Position numbers and translations under genes: made by a program
Shown: piece by piece, positions 18,602-27,606 of the stretch
How the letters are laid out: the number at the start of each line of letters is the position of its first letter
Position numbering within the stretch: position 1 is the first letter of the stretch
The notes under the pieces: generated by a model
What the model was told of the DNA's origin: nothing
The model's database searches: none
Seen by the model: the letters and a program-made list of their open reading frames with translations, nothing else
Source: a candidate division WOR-3 bacterium
GTDB taxonomy: Bacteria; Hydrothermota; Hydrothermia; Hydrothermales; JAJRUZ01
Assembly: GCA_039803925.1 (NCBI GenBank)
Contig: JBDRZL010000016.1
Location: 1-49,649 of the forward strand
Length of the DNA: 49,649 bases
Direction: 5' to 3'

Positions 18602-19021
18602 ATGTTACAACCTAAGAGAATGAAGTACAGGAAAATGCACAGGGGGAGAAGAAAGGGAAAGGCTATTGATGGATACTATCTTGCTTTTGGTGAATATGGC
18701 TTGAAAGCACTGGAGTCAGCTTGGATAACTGCAAATCAGATTGAAGCCTGTAGACTTGCTATAGGTAGATTTCTTAAAAAAGGTGGGAAACTTTGGATTA
18801 GAATTTTTCCAGATAAACCAGTTACAAAAAAGCCTGCTGAAACCAGGATGGGTAAAGGAAAAGGTAATGTGGACCATTATGTGGCGCCTGTTAAGAGAGG
18901 AAAAATTTTATTTGAACTGGCAGGTGTTCCTGAGGAATCTGCAAGAAGAGCTTTTGAAATTGCTTCTCATAAATTACCAATAAAAACAAGATTTGTAAGT
19001 TATAAGGAGGGTGGAGTATGA
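18602..19021 (+). CDS. rplP: 50S ribosomal protein L16
   Basis: 139 residues. [50 protein letters not shown] and [13 protein letters not shown] are diagnostic. It binds near the A-site tRNA. A GAGG site lies at the end of rpsC; its stop overlaps the rpmC start. Confidence 0.98.
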   Translation: MLQPKRMKYRKMHRGRRKGKAIDGYYLAFGEYGLKALESAWITANQIEACRLAIGRFLKKGGKLWIRIFPDKPVTKKPAETRMGKGKGNVDHYVAPVKRGKILFELAGVPEESARRAFEIASHKLPIKTRFVSYKEGGV

Positions 19022-19215
19022 AAATTTCTGAACTTAGGGAATTGAGCGAGGAAGAACTTTTAAAAACTTTGAAAGATTTAAAAGAAAAATTGTTTGAGTT
19101 AAGGACAAAGAAGGTAATTGGAAGCATTGAAAATCCTATGGAAATAAGAAAAATAAAAAGGGATATTGCAAGAGTTAAAACAATTTTAAAAGAGAAATTT
19201 GGTAAACTATTTTAA
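19018..19215 (+). CDS. rpmC: 50S ribosomal protein L29
   Basis: 65 residues, typical: [31 protein letters not shown] then [20 protein letters not shown]. In nearly all bacteria rpsQ follows; here the reading frame of mreB begins inside its last codons. Confidence 0.96.
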   Translation: MKISELRELSEEELLKTLKDLKEKLFELRTKKVIGSIENPMEIRKIKRDIARVKTILKEKFGKLF

Positions 19216-20251
19216 ATTTTTTAATATTTTTCTTGGTAATGAATTAGCTGTTGATTTAGGAACAGCAACCACTCTTATTTATTTAAAAGAAAAAGGAATT
19301 ATTCTTGATGAGCCTTCTGTTGTTGCTGTTGAAAAAGAATCAGGTAAGGTTATAGCTGTTGGAAATGAAGCCAAAAAAATGCTTGGAAAAACCCCGGGAG
19401 AAATTGTAGCTGCAAGACCAATGAAAGATGGAGTTATTGCTGATTTTGTTCTTGTTCAGGAGATGCTTCACTATTTTATTACAAAAGTTACAAAAAAATC
19501 CCTTTTTCTGCATCCGAAAGTTTTAATATGTGTTCCCTCCGGTATTACAGAGGTTGAAATGAGGGCAGTGAAAGATTCAGCAATTCAAGCAGGAGCAAGG
19601 GAGGTTTTTCTTGTATCAGAACCGATTGCAGCTGCTGTGGGTATAGGTCTTCCAATTTCAGAACCTGTTGGTAATATGGTAATTGATGTAGGTGGTGGTA
19701 CAACAGAAATTGCGGTTATTGCTTTAAATGGAATTGTTTCAAATGTTTCCATAAGAACTGCCGGTGATGAGCTGGATGAGGCAATTATTGAGTATGTTAA
19801 GAGAAAATATAATGTGCTCATAGGAGAGCAAACAGCAGAGAAGATTAAAATAGAGATAGGAAATTGCATACCTCTTGGAGAGGAAAAAGAAATGGAGGTA
19901 AGAGGAAGAGACCTTGTAAGGGGGGTTCCAAGAACTATAAGGATTAATTCCTCTGAAGTTAGAGAGGCTTTAAAAGAGCCTCTTTCACAGATAGTAGATG
20001 CTACCAAAAAAGCTCTTGATAAAACTCCTCCTGAGCTTTCTTCGGATATTATTGACAGGGGGATTTTTTTAACAGGTGGGGGTGCTTTGCTTAAAAATTT
20101 AGATGCCTTATTACAGGAAGCAACAGGTCTTCCTGTTAGAATTGCGGATGATCCAAGGACTTGTGTGGTAAGGGGGGCTGGTAAAATTCTTGAGAATTTA
20201 TCTTTTTATGAAAAAGTTCTTTTAAAGGAAAGAAAGAAAATTATTGAATAA
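19199..20251 (+). CDS. mreB: Rod-shape actin homologue MreB
   Basis: 350 residues from a TTG at 19199 that overlaps rpmC by 17 bp. No ATG or GTG exists in frame before AVDLGTATT, and the resulting [12 protein letters not shown] start matches the amphipathic membrane-binding N-terminus of MreB. Actin-fold motifs: DLGTATT (phosphate 1), CVPSGITEVE, DVGGGTTEIAVI (phosphate 2) and GIFLTGGGALLKNL. It polymerises along the inner membrane and guides the elongation complex. It opens a block mreB-mreC-mreD-mrdA-rodA in the classical order. Confidence 0.95.
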   Translation: MVNYFKFFNIFLGNELAVDLGTATTLIYLKEKGIILDEPSVVAVEKESGKVIAVGNEAKKMLGKTPGEIVAARPMKDGVIADFVLVQEMLHYFITKVTKKSLFLHPKVLICVPSGITEVEMRAVKDSAIQAGAREVFLVSEPIAAAVGIGLPISEPVGNMVIDVGGGTTEIAVIALNGIVSNVSIRTAGDELDEAIIEYVKRKYNVLIGEQTAEKIKIEIGNCIPLGEEKEMEVRGRDLVRGVPRTIRINSSEVREALKEPLSQIVDATKKALDKTPPELSSDIIDRGIFLTGGGALLKNLDALLQEATGLPVRIADDPRTCVVRGAGKILENLSFYEKVLLKERKKIIE

Positions 20252-20906
20252 AAATTTTTTTGCATTTTTATTAATTCTTCTTTCTCTCCTTTCCTTTAAA
20301 AAAAATTTTAAGGATTTTCTTGATAGAAAAATAGAAAGTTACATTTTTTATCCCTATTTATTTCTTTATAATGAAATACATTCTTTTTTTTATATAAGAA
20401 AAGAAAAAATTGAGGGCTTGAAGTTTTCTTTGAGAAAAAAAGAGAATGTCCCAATATTTGTTAATTTTCCCCTTTATTATGATAACTTTCCATATCCAGA
20501 AAATATTATAATTAAGGGAAAAGGTGAAAAAGGCGATGTTGTTGTTTCAAAGGCAGGGCTTGTTGGAAAAGTAGTAGAAAAAAACGGAGACCTTTTAAAA
20601 GTAATAACAATTTTTAATAAGGAATTTAAATGTTCCTTGATTTCAAAGTATAATATTTTATCTTTATACCAAGGAACTGGCGAATTAAGAGGAATAGTAA
20701 ATTTTTATCCAACCTGGGGAGAATTAAAAAAAGGAGATACTCTTTATACTTCTGGTTTAACTGAAAATTTTCCTAAGAATATTCCTGCTTTTATTGTGGA
20801 TAGTTTTGTTGAAAAAAAAGGTGAAATATTCTATGAAATATATGTTAGGCCTGTATGGAGACCTGAGAAGTATGAATTTTATTATACTATCCCTCCTAAA
20901 CCATGA
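20244..20906 (+). CDS. mreC: Rod-shape protein MreC
   Basis: 220 residues from TTG 20244 (overlaps mreB by 8 bp). One N-terminal membrane helix (FFAFLLILLSLLSF), a short helix, then the periplasmic beta domains with GEKGDVVVSKAGLVGKVVEKNG and GELRGIVNFYPTWGELKKGDTLYTSG, typical of MreC. It is shorter than the ~270-residue average because the coiled coil is reduced. MreC activates PBP2. Confidence 0.9.
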   Translation: MNKNFFAFLLILLSLLSFKKNFKDFLDRKIESYIFYPYLFLYNEIHSFFYIRKEKIEGLKFSLRKKENVPIFVNFPLYYDNFPYPENIIIKGKGEKGDVVVSKAGLVGKVVEKNGDLLKVITIFNKEFKCSLISKYNILSLYQGTGELRGIVNFYPTWGELKKGDTLYTSGLTENFPKNIPAFIVDSFVEKKGEIFYEIYVRPVWRPEKYEFYYTIPPKP

Positions 20907-21307
20907 TTAAATTTTTAATTTTTATTTTTAATTCCTTTTTTTTGTTACCTTTTATAAGAATTTTTTTTCCTGAATTTTTTATTGATTTGCCTTTTATATT
21001 AACTTATTTTCTAATTATTGATGAAATTAAATTAATTAATTTTTTTTATCTTTTTATTTTTGGTATTTTAAATGATTATTTTTCTAAAGTACCCCTTACT
21101 TTTTTAATTCTTTTAATTTATTTTGCTTATGGTTATTTAAGAAACAAGATAAATTTTTCTCTTTTAATTACTAAATTATTAAGAGATTTTTTCTTATTTA
21201 TTCCTTTAATTTTTTTTAAAGGATACACACTTTTTCTTTTTTCCTTTTTAATTTTCTTTATAATACATAATGTGCCATGGAAAAGGATTTTAATGATAAA
21301 ATTTTAA
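20903..21307 (+). CDS. mreD: Rod-shape membrane protein MreD
   Basis: 134 residues, almost all hydrophobic with four to five membrane helices and a central FGILNDYFSKVPLTFLILL, the position of the conserved MreD D-x-F-S-x-x-P-L-G motif. Identification depends partly on its place between mreC and mrdA. Overlaps mreC by 4 bp and mrdA by 31 bp. Confidence 0.82.
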   Translation: MIKFLIFIFNSFFLLPFIRIFFPEFFIDLPFILTYFLIIDEIKLINFFYLFIFGILNDYFSKVPLTFLILLIYFAYGYLRNKINFSLLITKLLRDFFLFIPLIFFKGYTLFLFSFLIFFIIHNVPWKRILMIKF

Positions 21308-22881
21308 AGTTCTTTTTAATTTTTCTTTGTTTTTTATTTATTTATAAACTTTTTGAATATCAGGTATTAAAAGGAGAATTTTTTGAAAACAAAGCAATAG
21401 AGATTAAATCAAAAAAAATAAGGATTCCTTCTAAACGGGGTAAAATACTTGATAGAAATGGTATAGTTTTATCATTCTGGAGAACAGGTTTCAGATTGTT
21501 AAAAGAGGATTCAGTTTATATGGAAGATGTTCAATTTGATGAGATTGCAAAATATCTTGAAGATCCAGATTCTTCAAAATATTTTAGTGTTTATACACAT
21601 CTTTACAGATTCTATCCCTTCAAACACCTTTTTGCACAAACAATCGGGTATACAGGATTGCCACAAAAAATTGATGTTGAAAAGGGAATAGATCCTCTTT
21701 TAAGAGTAGGCAAAAGTGGTCTTGAAAAATTTTATGATGATATATTAAGGGGAAAAGATGGTTTTAAGTTTATTTTAATTGATGCTAAGGGCAGGGTATA
21801 TAATAAGGAAACAAGACCACCTATTGAAGTTATTGATGGTAAAGATATAGAAGTTTCTCTTGATATTGAACTTGGAAAATATATTGACTCTATATTTAAA
21901 CCTTATGTAAAGGGGGCATGTGTTATACTTGATCCTAACACAGGGGAAGTATATGCTTTATATTCAAAACCTTCTTTTGACTTAAATCTTCTTACTGGAA
22001 AAACTGAAAAGGAAGAATTAGAAAAAATTATTAGTGATTCACTTAATCCTCTTTTAAATAGATGTATTCAGGGACTTTATCCTCCTGGAAGTATTTTTAA
22101 AGTTATAACAGCTTTAATTGCCCTTGAAAAGGGATTGATTGATACAAATGAGGTAATAAAATGTAATGGTGAGTATAAATTTGGCAATAGAATTTTTAAA
22201 GACTGGAAGGAGGAAGGCCATGGATTTGTTAATTTTTATAAGGCTATAGAAGTTTCCTGTGATGTTTATTTTTATGAATTGTCGAAAAGGATAGGTTTAA
22301 AGAGATTTTTAGATTATTTTCAGAATTTAAAAATTTTTGAGAAAACCGGAATAGACCTTCCTGAAGAAAAAAGGGGCTTCTTTCCTACTTTTTCTTATTT
22401 TGAAAAAAAATACGGTAAGTATGGTTATGGGGAAGGTAATGCATTAAATCTTGGGATAGGTCAGGGTGAAATTCTTATGACCCCTTTACAGATTGCCTTA
22501 CTTTTTTCAGCAATAGCACTTGATGGCAAAGCTAAAAGACCTCACATTTTAAAGAACATAAATACAGAATATTTTGAATTGCCATTTAAAATAGAAAACA
22601 TAAAAATTTTAAAAAGAGGTATTTTCAGAGTAGTTCAGGGAGAAAAAGGGACAGGTAGGCTTGCAAGTATAAAGGGAATAAATATTGGGGGTAAAACAGG
22701 AACAGCTCAAAATCCGCTTGGTAAAGATCATGCACAGTTTGTAGCTTTTTTCCCTTTAGAAAATCCAAAGTTTGTTATTTATTTAATAGTGGAAAATAGC
22801 GGAATGGGTGGTGAAATAGCTGCTCCAATGGCGGGTAAAATCATAAATTGGATTAATGAGAGGTATCTTAAATCCCTATAA
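21277..22881 (+). CDS. mrdA: Penicillin-binding protein 2 (elongasome transpeptidase)
   Basis: 534 residues. A membrane helix at ~10-25, the dimerisation domain starting IRIPSKRGKILDRNG, and transpeptidase motifs S272-x-x-K275 (GSIFK), S327-C-D329 and K473-TGT (GGKTGTAQ). It crosslinks peptidoglycan during side-wall growth together with RodA. The ATG at 21277 lies inside mreD; no later start is available before the membrane helix. The 31-bp and 26-bp overlaps with its neighbours are large even for this compact block. Confidence 0.95.
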   Translation: MEKDFNDKILKFFLIFLCFLFIYKLFEYQVLKGEFFENKAIEIKSKKIRIPSKRGKILDRNGIVLSFWRTGFRLLKEDSVYMEDVQFDEIAKYLEDPDSSKYFSVYTHLYRFYPFKHLFAQTIGYTGLPQKIDVEKGIDPLLRVGKSGLEKFYDDILRGKDGFKFILIDAKGRVYNKETRPPIEVIDGKDIEVSLDIELGKYIDSIFKPYVKGACVILDPNTGEVYALYSKPSFDLNLLTGKTEKEELEKIISDSLNPLLNRCIQGLYPPGSIFKVITALIALEKGLIDTNEVIKCNGEYKFGNRIFKDWKEEGHGFVNFYKAIEVSCDVYFYELSKRIGLKRFLDYFQNLKIFEKTGIDLPEEKRGFFPTFSYFEKKYGKYGYGEGNALNLGIGQGEILMTPLQIALLFSAIALDGKAKRPHILKNINTEYFELPFKIENIKILKRGIFRVVQGEKGTGRLASIKGINIGGKTGTAQNPLGKDHAQFVAFFPLENPKFVIYLIVENSGMGGEIAAPMAGKIINWINERYLKSL

Positions 22882-24034
22882 TAGAATTTTTATTCCCTAT
22901 CTTTTTATTTCTATTCTTGGAATTTTAAATATTTATTCAGTTTCAAGATCTTTTGGTGATTACCTTTTTTACAGGCACATAACCTATTTTTTTCTTGGGT
23001 TAGGAGTATTTATTTTTTTAAGTAGAGTAAAATTGCCTGAATGGAAGGAATTTTCATATATATTTTTTTCTATAAGTATTTTTCTTCTTTTGTTTGTTTT
23101 ACTAAAGGAAAAGGGAATTAAAAGGTGGCTTTTTATAGGGAATTTTTCTTTTCAGGTTTCTGATGCCTGTAAACCGCTTTTAATCTATTTTCTCTCCATG
23201 GCTTTTTATTTTAACAAAAAAAGAGGATACATTGATTCCTTTAAACTTTTATTTTTGCATATCCTTCCCTTTTTTCTTATTCTTATTGAACCTGATCTCG
23301 GTTCTGCCTTTTTTTACATTTTTCTTTTTGCCTTCTATCTTATCTTTTCTTCTTTTAATATAAAAGTAAAACTTTTTTATATTTTTGCTTTTTTATCCTT
23401 AATTTTTTCCCTTAATTTTTTTGCCTTTTTTATTTTTTCTTCTTTATTAATGCTTTTTATTATAATTTTCTCAAAGTTTCCAATGGGTGATAAAATCTTA
23501 TTAACTTTTTCTATATTAATACCCGGTTTAACAGTCCCTTTTATTTATAATAACCTTTTGAAAGAATACCAGAGGAAAAGGATAATGTATTTTTTAAATC
23601 CTTCAGAGGACCCAAAAGGAGCTGGATGGCAGATTTTACAGGGTAAACTTGCAATAGGCTCAGGTGGAATTTTAGGAAAGGGTTTTTTAAAAGGTTCCCA
23701 TAAATCTCTTGCTTTTTTACCGCAGGCTCATTCTGATTTTGCCTTTGCTTCCTTTGCTGAAGAATTTGGGTTTATAGGCTCATTTCTCTTAATTTTGCTT
23801 TACTTTTCTCTTTTAAGCGGAATTTTAAATATTTTAAAGGAAAAAGAAGGATTTTCCTATTTTTTTATACTTGGAATCTTTGCTTCAATATTTTATTCCT
23901 TTTTGGTAAATATTGGTGGGGTTATTGGGTTTCTTCCTGTAACAGGTATACCACTTCCTTTTTTTTCTTATGGAGGCACAAATTTTGTAATTCACAGTCT
24001 GCTTTTAGGCTTAGTTCTCTCTTTCAGAAAGTAA
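22856..24034 (+). CDS. rodA: Peptidoglycan glycosyltransferase RodA (SEDS family)
   Basis: 392 residues with about ten membrane helices. SEDS signatures: EPDLGSAFFY, GWQILQGKLAIGSGGILGKG, QAHSDFAFASFAEE (its Asp corresponds to the catalytic Asp of Thermus RodA) and GIPLPFFSYGGT near the end. It polymerises lipid II with PBP2 and is the last gene of the plus-strand series. No hairpin terminator is visible in the 45-bp gap to hemE. Confidence 0.93.
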   Translation: MRGILNPYNRIFIPYLFISILGILNIYSVSRSFGDYLFYRHITYFFLGLGVFIFLSRVKLPEWKEFSYIFFSISIFLLLFVLLKEKGIKRWLFIGNFSFQVSDACKPLLIYFLSMAFYFNKKRGYIDSFKLLFLHILPFFLILIEPDLGSAFFYIFLFAFYLIFSSFNIKVKLFYIFAFLSLIFSLNFFAFFIFSSLLMLFIIIFSKFPMGDKILLTFSILIPGLTVPFIYNNLLKEYQRKRIMYFLNPSEDPKGAGWQILQGKLAIGSGGILGKGFLKGSHKSLAFLPQAHSDFAFASFAEEFGFIGSFLLILLYFSLLSGILNILKEKEGFSYFFILGIFASIFYSFLVNIGGVIGFLPVTGIPLPFFSYGGTNFVIHSLLLGLVLSFRK

Positions 24035-24079
24035 TTTAAAAATATCAAGATACTTACTTTTTTTAAAATTAAATTAAAA

Positions 24080-25066
24080 TTAAATTTTCCAAGAGTGGAC
24101 AATTTTAATTATTTCTTTAAGAGTTTCAATATCTGTTTCAGGTAGGATTCCGTGTCCAAGGTTAAATATAAATCCTTGAAAGTTTCTTCTTTCCATTTCA
24201 ATTTTATCAAGTTCTTCTTTTATTTTTTCAAATTTTGAAAATAAAATTGCAGGGTCAAGGTTTCCCTGTATTGAGTGTTTTTTCCCAAAAAATTTAATTG
24301 CAAAGTTAATAGGTACTCTAAAATCAATTCCTATTGTTTCGCATTCCAGTTCTTCAATAATACCTGCGAGGTGAGCACTTGATAATGAAAAGTAAATTCT
24401 TATTTTTCCCCTTAAATTCTTAAAAATATCTTGAATAAAGGGAAAAATATTTTTAATATAAATTTCAGGAGTCACTGCTCCTACCCAGGAATCAAAAATC
24501 ATTAAAGCGTCGCATCCAGCGTCTGATTGTAATTTTAAAAAATCTTCAATTCCTTTTGAGATTTTTTTTATTAAGAAATTCCATTCTTCTTCTTTCCTGT
24601 AAATGAATTTTCTTGTTTCCGGAAAATCCCTTTTATAACTTTTTTCTATGATATACGATAAAAGTGTAAAGGGTGCTGCTGTAAAACCTATTAAAGGAAC
24701 TTCAAGTTCTTTTTTTAAAATTTTTATTTCCTCTTCTATGAATTTTAATTCCCTGTAATCAAAATTTTTTATATTTCCTTTTAATATTTTTGGACCTTCA
24801 TCTTTTTCATATTCAAAATCAATTCCAAATCCCCACAAGATCACAAGTAGGTCAGAAAATAAAATTGCTGCATCAAGATCAAGATATTTAAAAGGTAAAA
24901 GTGTAACTTTTGCTGCAAGTGTTGGATTTTTTATAAGTTCTTTCATACTGTATTTGTTTCTCATTTCAGCATATTCAGGGATATATCTACCAGCCTGTCT
25001 CATAAACCAAACAGGGACTTTTTCAGGTTTTTGTTTTAGACTGGCTAAGATAAAATCTTTTTTCAT
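24080..25066 (-). CDS. hemE: Uroporphyrinogen decarboxylase
   Basis: 328 residues. PVWFMRQAGRYIPEY, FSDLLVILWGFG (catalytic Asp), GFTAAPFTLLSY, GIDFRVPI, QGNLDPAIL and NLGHGILPETD are the family motifs in order. It converts uroporphyrinogen III to coproporphyrinogen III in heme synthesis. The start overlaps the stop of the small membrane protein upstream by 4 bp (ATGA). hemL and a CbiX-like chelatase lie elsewhere in the window, but no other heme gene is here. Confidence 0.95.
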   Translation of the reverse strand: MKKDFILASLKQKPEKVPVWFMRQAGRYIPEYAEMRNKYSMKELIKNPTLAAKVTLLPFKYLDLDAAILFSDLLVILWGFGIDFEYEKDEGPKILKGNIKNFDYRELKFIEEEIKILKKELEVPLIGFTAAPFTLLSYIIEKSYKRDFPETRKFIYRKEEEWNFLIKKISKGIEDFLKLQSDAGCDALMIFDSWVGAVTPEIYIKNIFPFIQDIFKNLRGKIRIYFSLSSAHLAGIIEELECETIGIDFRVPINFAIKFFGKKHSIQGNLDPAILFSKFEKIKEELDKIEMERRNFQGFIFNLGHGILPETDIETLKEIIKIVHSWKI

Positions 25067-25500
25067 CTTAAAAAAATCATTGATAGGTAAATTATAACCA
25101 GTTGCAACAGTAAGTTAATTCTTGCTATAAAAAGAGTAAGTTTATAATATTTAGAAGGCTTCTTTTCAAGTGCTGCTCTTTTAGCAATAAAAAAATCGTG
25201 TATGAATTTTAAAATAATTACAACAAAAAAAATTGAAAGTTTTAATTTCATAATGGTATTTATATAGCCCCATCTTTTCAAAAGAAGATATAAACCGGTT
25301 AAAAAAAGAATAATTACTGAAATCCAGCTTCCTACTCTGAAGGTTTTTCCAAGTGCTCTAAATCCTGGAATAAGTTTTTCATCCTTATATATTTTTCTTA
25401 TTGTGTATCCAAAGGAAAAAAATAATAAATTTCCTCCAACCCAGTACAGGGCTGAAATTATATGAAGGTAAATGAAAAAATATTCAATTATTTCTTTCAT
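25063..25500 (-). CDS. Four-helix membrane protein, HemJ/CopD-like
   Basis: 145 residues, four predicted membrane helices. The first reads YLHIISALYWVGGNLLF, the H-x11-G pattern shared by CopD and HemJ; the third is followed by MKLKLSIFFVVIILKFIHDFF, resembling the conserved K...H region of HemJ (oxygen-independent protoporphyrinogen oxidase). It is co-translated with hemE (4-bp overlap), which favours a role in the heme pathway, but the CopD copper-membrane family cannot be excluded. The ATG is 17 nt from the divergent VTT-domain gene. Confidence 0.5.
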   Translation of the reverse strand: MKEIIEYFFIYLHIISALYWVGGNLLFFSFGYTIRKIYKDEKLIPGFRALGKTFRVGSWISVIILFLTGLYLLLKRWGYINTIMKLKLSIFFVVIILKFIHDFFIAKRAALEKKPSKYYKLTLFIARINLLLQLVIIYLSMIFLR

Positions 25501-25505
25501 TGTTT

Positions 25506-25511
25506 TATAAT
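25506..25511 (+). promoter_or_regulatory. -10 box of a leaderless promoter
   Basis: TATAAT ends 6 nt before the ATG at 25518; -35 is weak (TTCAAT at 17 bp). The 17-bp divergent gap leaves no room for any leader. Confidence 0.55.
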
Positions 25512-25517
25512 TATCTT

Positions 25518-26087
25518 ATGTTAAGAAAATTGCTTTTAATTTTTCTAATTTTTTTCTTTTTGCTTTTTCTATCCTATTTATTAATAATTCTCTATCCTTA
25601 CAGTAAATCCCGAATTCTTGAAATAGTTAAAAAGTTTGGTTTTTTTGCTCCTTTTGTTCTTATTTTTTTTCATTCCTTTCAGGTAATAGTAGCACCTATT
25701 CCAGGGCAGGTTTTTCCCTTTATTATGGGTTTTCTTTATGGAGCCTATTTAGGTTCAATAATGGCTATAACTGGTAATTTAATCGGCTCCTTTACTTCTT
25801 TTTTTCTTGGAAAGTTTGGTGAAAGAAAGCTTGTAAGTACCAATAAGTTAAAGGCTTTAGAAAATTATAGAATAAAGATAGTTTCAAGAAGTATTTTATG
25901 GCTTTCTTTACTTTTTATCCTTCCTATTCCAGGTCTTCCAAAAGACCTTTTATGTTATTTTGCTGGATTTATAGGTGTTAAGGAAAAAGATTTTTTATTA
26001 TCTCTTTTATTTGGAAGAATACCAATTGAAATTCTATGGGTTCTTGCTGGTTCTGGTGTTTATAAATTTTTCATTCCACCGAATTGA
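25518..26087 (+). CDS. VTT-domain membrane protein (TVP38/TMEM64 or DedA type)
   Basis: 189 residues from ATG 25518; a TTG at 25500 would also be open but overlaps the divergent start and precedes the -10 box. Membrane helices at the N-terminus and C-terminus flank the VTT core VIVAPIPGQVFPFIMGFLYGAYLGSIMAITGNLIGSFTSFFLGKFG. Members of this superfamily act in lipid scrambling or undecaprenyl-phosphate recycling; the exact substrate is unknown. Its 3' end overlaps the convergent flavin-fold gene by 17 bp. Confidence 0.8.
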   Translation: MLRKLLLIFLIFFFLLFLSYLLIILYPYSKSRILEIVKKFGFFAPFVLIFFHSFQVIVAPIPGQVFPFIMGFLYGAYLGSIMAITGNLIGSFTSFFLGKFGERKLVSTNKLKALENYRIKIVSRSILWLSLLFILPIPGLPKDLLCYFAGFIGVKEKDFLLSLLFGRIPIEILWVLAGSGVYKFFIPPN

Positions 26088-26571
26088 GAAGAAATGTGAC
26101 ATCTTCCCTTTTCCCCCAACCGAAATGTTTTTCACTTAAAAGAAAAATTTTTTCTATTAAAAACTCAAAAAAGGAAAATTCCCCTCTTTTTTCTATTATA
26201 TCTTTTAAAGGTAATCTTCCCTCTGCAGTTGGGAATCTTTTAATATAAACTTTTAAACCTTTTAAATTTTCTTTTCCTTTTAAAATTTTTACTTTTCCCT
26301 CCATTTGAATTCCCCTTAAGGGTCTTAAAACTTTCGGATAAATAGCAGCGCTTATTTGAGGATTTTTCTCAAGATTTACTGCATGTCTTGTTGATTTCCT
26401 TGAAAGGAAATAAATTTTGTTCTTACCGTCCCAGGCAAAAATAACAGGTGTTGCCCAGGGTTTATCTTCAAAGGATGTTGCAAGAACCATAATTTTTTCT
26501 TCTTTAAGAAGTTCATAAAGAATTTTTTTTATTTCATCTTTTTCTTCTTTTCTTAACACTTTTAGGTCCAT
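26071..26571 (-). CDS. Pyridoxamine-5'-phosphate oxidase-like FMN split-barrel protein
   Basis: 166 residues. LKEEKIMVLATSFEDKPWATPVIFAWDGKNKIYFLSRKSTRHAVNLEKNPQISAAIY is the split-barrel core with the pattern (LAT..., P-V-x-F, S-x-K-S-x-K/R) of PNPOx-like proteins. These bind FMN, F420 or heme and their substrates vary, so a true pyridoxine function is not claimed. Its ATG directly follows the stop codon of the M48 protease gene. Confidence 0.75.
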   Translation of the reverse strand: MDLKVLRKEEKDEIKKILYELLKEEKIMVLATSFEDKPWATPVIFAWDGKNKIYFLSRKSTRHAVNLEKNPQISAAIYPKVLRPLRGIQMEGKVKILKGKENLKGLKVYIKRFPTAEGRLPLKDIIEKRGEFSFFEFLIEKIFLLSEKHFGWGKREDVTFLLNSVE

Positions 26572-27348
26572 TTATTTTTTACCATATTTGTTTTTTATTT
26601 CAGGAATCCATTTTTTGATATTTTTAATTCTTGTATTATGTGAAGGATGAGTTGATAAAAATTCTGGAATTTTACCCTTTGACTCTTTTTCCATTTTTTC
26701 CCAGAAATTTAATGCTTTTTCAGGGTCAAACCCAGCTTTTGTCATAAAAATAAGACCCATATAATCGGATTCTTCTTCCTGTTCTCTTGAAAAAGGTAAG
26801 AGAACACCAACCTGAACACCTACTCCGTATGCTACTTTTGCCATTTCAATAGTCTGACTTCTTTTTTTCTTTAAAGCCATATCAAGAGTAATACCACCCA
26901 GCTCTGCAAGAAGTAATTGGCTCATTCTTTCTCCTCCATGTCTTGCAACAACATGAGCTATTTCGTGACCAAGAACACAGGCAAGTTCATCTTCACTTTC
27001 TATTAATTTTAAAAGTCCTGTATATACACAAACTTTTCCTCCAGGAAGTGCAAAGGCATTAATAACTTTATCATTTTCAATTACTCTAAATTCCCAGTTT
27101 TCCTTTATACCTATTCCACCTTCACTTATAATTTTCATACCCACCTTTTTAACAAGTTCATTATATTCTTGATTTTCAGAGAATTTTTCAGTTTTAGAAA
27201 TTTCTAAAAAACTTTCTCTCCCAAGCTCTCTTTCAGTTTCTAAGGGGAAAAGAATAAGCTGCTTTCTACCAGTATAAGGAACAGTTCTACAGGAGAAAAA
27301 TATAAATACAAAAAAAAGAGAGAAATTTATTTTTTTAAAAATTTTCAT
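26572..27348 (-). CDS. M48-family metalloprotease, probable lipoprotein
   Basis: 258 residues. Signal peptide FSLFFVFIFFSC with a possible lipid-anchored Cys20 (lipobox weak). The zinc motif H128-E-x-x-H132 lies in LGHEIAHVVARHGG, and the third ligand region is EEESDYMGL. INAFALPGGKVCVYTGLL is typical of BepA/LoiP-type M48 proteases that oversee outer-membrane protein assembly. The C-terminal STHPSHNTRIKNIKKW is the usual end. It begins almost directly behind a TATAAT box, so it is probably leaderless. Confidence 0.9.
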   Translation of the reverse strand: MKIFKKINFSLFFVFIFFSCRTVPYTGRKQLILFPLETERELGRESFLEISKTEKFSENQEYNELVKKVGMKIISEGGIGIKENWEFRVIENDKVINAFALPGGKVCVYTGLLKLIESEDELACVLGHEIAHVVARHGGERMSQLLLAELGGITLDMALKKKRSQTIEMAKVAYGVGVQVGVLLPFSREQEEESDYMGLIFMTKAGFDPEKALNFWEKMEKESKGKIPEFLSTHPSHNTRIKNIKKWIPEIKNKYGKK

Positions 27349-27353
27349 ATTTT

Positions 27354-27359
27354 ATTATA
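27354..27359 (-). promoter_or_regulatory. -10 box of the M48 gene, overlapping the 5S terminator
   Basis: TATAAT on the minus strand (27359-27354) ends 5 nt before the ATG at 27348. It sits in the T-rich stretch directly after the 5S 3' end, so termination of 5S and initiation of this gene share the same ~20 bp. Confidence 0.5.
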
Positions 27360-27370
27360 AAATAAAAACC

Positions 27371-27486
<116 letters not shown>

Positions 27487-27493
27487 GGATATA

Positions 27494-27522
27494 ATTATAA
27501 TATATTTTTTTAAAAATTTCAA
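27494..27522 (-). promoter_or_regulatory. 5S rRNA promoter
   Basis: On the minus strand TTGAAA (27522-27517), exactly 17 bp, TATAAT (27499-27494). The predicted start at about 27487 coincides with the mature 5' end of the 5S RNA. Confidence 0.8.
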
Positions 27523-27568
27523 GTTTTTATTAATGTGAGTGAATTTATAAAAGAAATTTGGGAATTAT

Positions 27569-27597
27569 TTACAAAGTTTTATAGTTTTATATATAAT
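27569..27597 (+). promoter_or_regulatory. Aminotransferase gene promoter
   Basis: TTACAA (27569-27574), 17 bp, TATAAT (27592-27597), ending 9 nt before the ATG. A leader of about 3 nt is predicted. Confidence 0.6.
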
Positions 27598-27606
27598 TTT
27601 AATTAA

